A DNA stretch of 64,000 nt, taken from Lapillicoccus jejuensis. Lineage in GTDB: Bacteria; Actinomycetota; Actinomycetes; Actinomycetales; Dermatophilaceae. The position numbers and the translations under genes are program-made. This document shows positions 62,961 to 64,000 of the stretch, in pieces (within the stretch, counting starts at the first letter, position 1; the number at the start of each line of letters is the position of its first letter). Location of the stretch: NCBI RefSeq assembly GCF_006715055.1, contig NZ_VFMN01000001.1:1426001-1490000 (forward strand), given 5' to 3'. The notes under the pieces are model-generated. The model ran no database searches, was not told the DNA's origin, and worked only from the letters and a program-made list of their open reading frames with translations.

Positions 62961-63983
62961 TCACGCCTTCTTCGTGGCGCGCTTGGCCGTCGCGCGGCCG
63001 GTCGTGGCCTTGCGCGCCTGCTTGCCCTTGGTCTCGTGGGTGATGCCGGGGGTCGGGTCGGCGTCGCCGGCGTCGCCCTGGTTGCGCAGGCGCTCGCCGT
63101 CCTCGACGGTCATCACCGGGTGTCCGCCGAACTGCCCGCGCAGCGCCGCGACCATCTGCATGGTCGGGGAGATCTTCTGCCGCGAGGCGAACCGGGCGAA
63201 GAGGGAGGCCGAGATGACCGGCATCGGCACGTCGAGGTTGATGGCCTCCTCGACGGTCCACTTCCCCTCGCCGGAGTCGACGGTGTAGTCGGAGACGCCC
63301 TCGAGGGTCGGCTTCTCCTCGAGCGCGGCGACGGCGAGGTCGAGCAGCCAGGACCGCACGACGGTGCCGCGGCTCCACGCCTTGAAGGCGCCGGGGACGT
63401 CGGTGACGATGTCCTTCTTCTCGAGCAGCTCGTAGCCCTCGGCGTACGCCGCCATGAGGCCGTACTCGATGCCGTTGTGGACCATCTTCGTGTAGTGGCC
63501 CGCGCCGACCGCGCCGGCGTGGACGAAGCCCTCGTCGCGCGGGCCCTCGGGGCGGAGCGCGTCGAAGATCGGCATGGCCTTGTCGACCCAGCGCTTCTCG
63601 CCGCCGACCATGAGGCCGTAGCCGTTCTGCAGGCCCCAGATGCCGCCGGAGACGCCGCAGTCGACGTAGCCGATGCCCTGGGGCTTGAGCATCGCCGCGT
63701 GCTCGGCGTCGTCGGTGAACTTGCTGTTGCCGCCGTCGATGACCAGGTCGCCCTTGTCGAGCAGGTCGGCGAGCTTGGCGACGGTGTCCCGGGTGGGCTT
63801 GCCGGCGGGGACCATCACCCACACGACGCGCGGCGCCTCGAGCTTCTTGACCATCGCCGCGAGCGTCCGCACGTCGGCGACGTCGGGGTTGCGGTCGAAC
63901 CCGACGACCTCGTGCCCCGCGCGACGCAGCCGCTCGCGCATGTTGCCGCCCATCTTGCCGAGACCGATGAGACCGAGCTGCAT
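62961..63983 (-). CDS. gnd: 6-phosphogluconate dehydrogenase (decarboxylating), short type
   Basis: A 340-residue enzyme of the short 6PGDH type (about 300-340 residues instead of 470) that turns 6-phosphogluconate into ribulose 5-phosphate, giving NAD(P)H. The Rossmann loop GLIGLGKMGGNM is at residues 4-15. Substrate motifs DGGNSKFTDD, CGVSGGIWGLQNGYG and KMVHNGIEYG are intact. A C-terminal Lys/Ala/Thr tail of about 25 residues resembles histone-like tails and is unusual. The ATG at 63983 has AAAGG upstream. gnd between dnaN and recF is typical of actinobacteria. Confidence 0.95.
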   Translation of the reverse strand: MQLGLIGLGKMGGNMRERLRRAGHEVVGFDRNPDVADVRTLAAMVKKLEAPRVVWVMVPAGKPTRDTVAKLADLLDKGDLVIDGGNSKFTDDAEHAAMLKPQGIGYVDCGVSGGIWGLQNGYGLMVGGEKRWVDKAMPIFDALRPEGPRDEGFVHAGAVGAGHYTKMVHNGIEYGLMAAYAEGYELLEKKDIVTDVPGAFKAWSRGTVVRSWLLDLAVAALEEKPTLEGVSDYTVDSGEGKWTVEEAINLDVPMPVISASLFARFASRQKISPTMQMVAALRGQFGGHPVMTVEDGERLRNQGDAGDADPTPGITHETKGKQARKATTGRATAKRATKKA

Positions 63984-64000
63984 GGGAGGGAGCCTTTCGC

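Overview
The window is 64 kb of a very GC-rich actinobacterial chromosome. Frequent GTG starts, stop/start overlaps of the GTGA or ATGA type and gene order point to Micrococcales. The flavour (DUF222-HNH protein, Hen1/Pnkp pair, Asp23 cluster, gnd beside recF) suits the Intrasporangiaceae/Dermatophilaceae area, but that family placement is inference. The right half is the conserved neighbourhood of the replication origin. Reading leftwards from 64 kb come gnd, recF, a DciA-like DUF721 gene, a PAP2-like membrane protein, a rhodanese-type sulfurtransferase, gyrB, gyrA, a DUF3566 gene, tRNA-Ile, a DLW-39 gene and tRNA-Ala. dnaA, dnaN and the usual oriC lie just beyond the right edge.

A second origin-linked block (28.5-42.8 kb) is the cell-envelope and division kinase island known from Mycobacterium: tRNA-Leu, fhaA, fhaB, pstP, rodA, pbpA, pknA and pknB on the plus strand. 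They are met tail to tail by an anthranilate/PABA amidotransferase gene, a small membrane protein, a class E sortase and a DUF881 gene, then crgA, a rhomboid protease and ppiA. Kinases, phosphatase, FHA readers and peptidoglycan synthases are translationally coupled, which fits one growth-control unit.

Between the two conserved blocks (42.8-53 kb) lies an accessory stress region. It holds a third Ser/Thr kinase, a LEA-like repeat protein, a P-loop kinase, a SprT-like metalloprotein, an aquaporin and a CsbD protein. It also holds a minus-strand Asp23/Gls24-DUF2273-AmaP-like cluster transcribed divergently from a sigma-70 family (ECF-type) factor that is coupled to its own Asp23-like partner. 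A secreted SGNH esterase closes this region.

The left part (1-28.5 kb) is a mixed metabolic and accessory region. It contains an IS110 element; a GlxA/AdpA-like regulator with palindromic sites; an App1 phosphatase; an Fpg/Nei glycosylase; a folate pair (separate cyclohydrolase plus an MTD1-like dehydrogenase); flavoprotein oxidoreductases; pyridoxal kinase; and a three-gene group of unknown role with an AAA ATPase. It also contains a DUF222-HNH protein, a GAF-PAS-GGDEF diguanylate cyclase, a Hen1/Pnkp RNA-repair pair that abuts a broken dehydrogenase gene, and a methyl-accepting chemotaxis operon preceded by a FliA-type promoter.

Non-coding structure includes strong hairpin terminators between many gene pairs and one palindromic terminator element present twice with the same architecture. 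Three DnaA boxes at exact 22-bp spacing lie upstream of gyrB, and the 12-bp palindrome CGCCGTACGGCG recurs throughout the window far above expectation. No rRNA, CRISPR array or prophage was seen.
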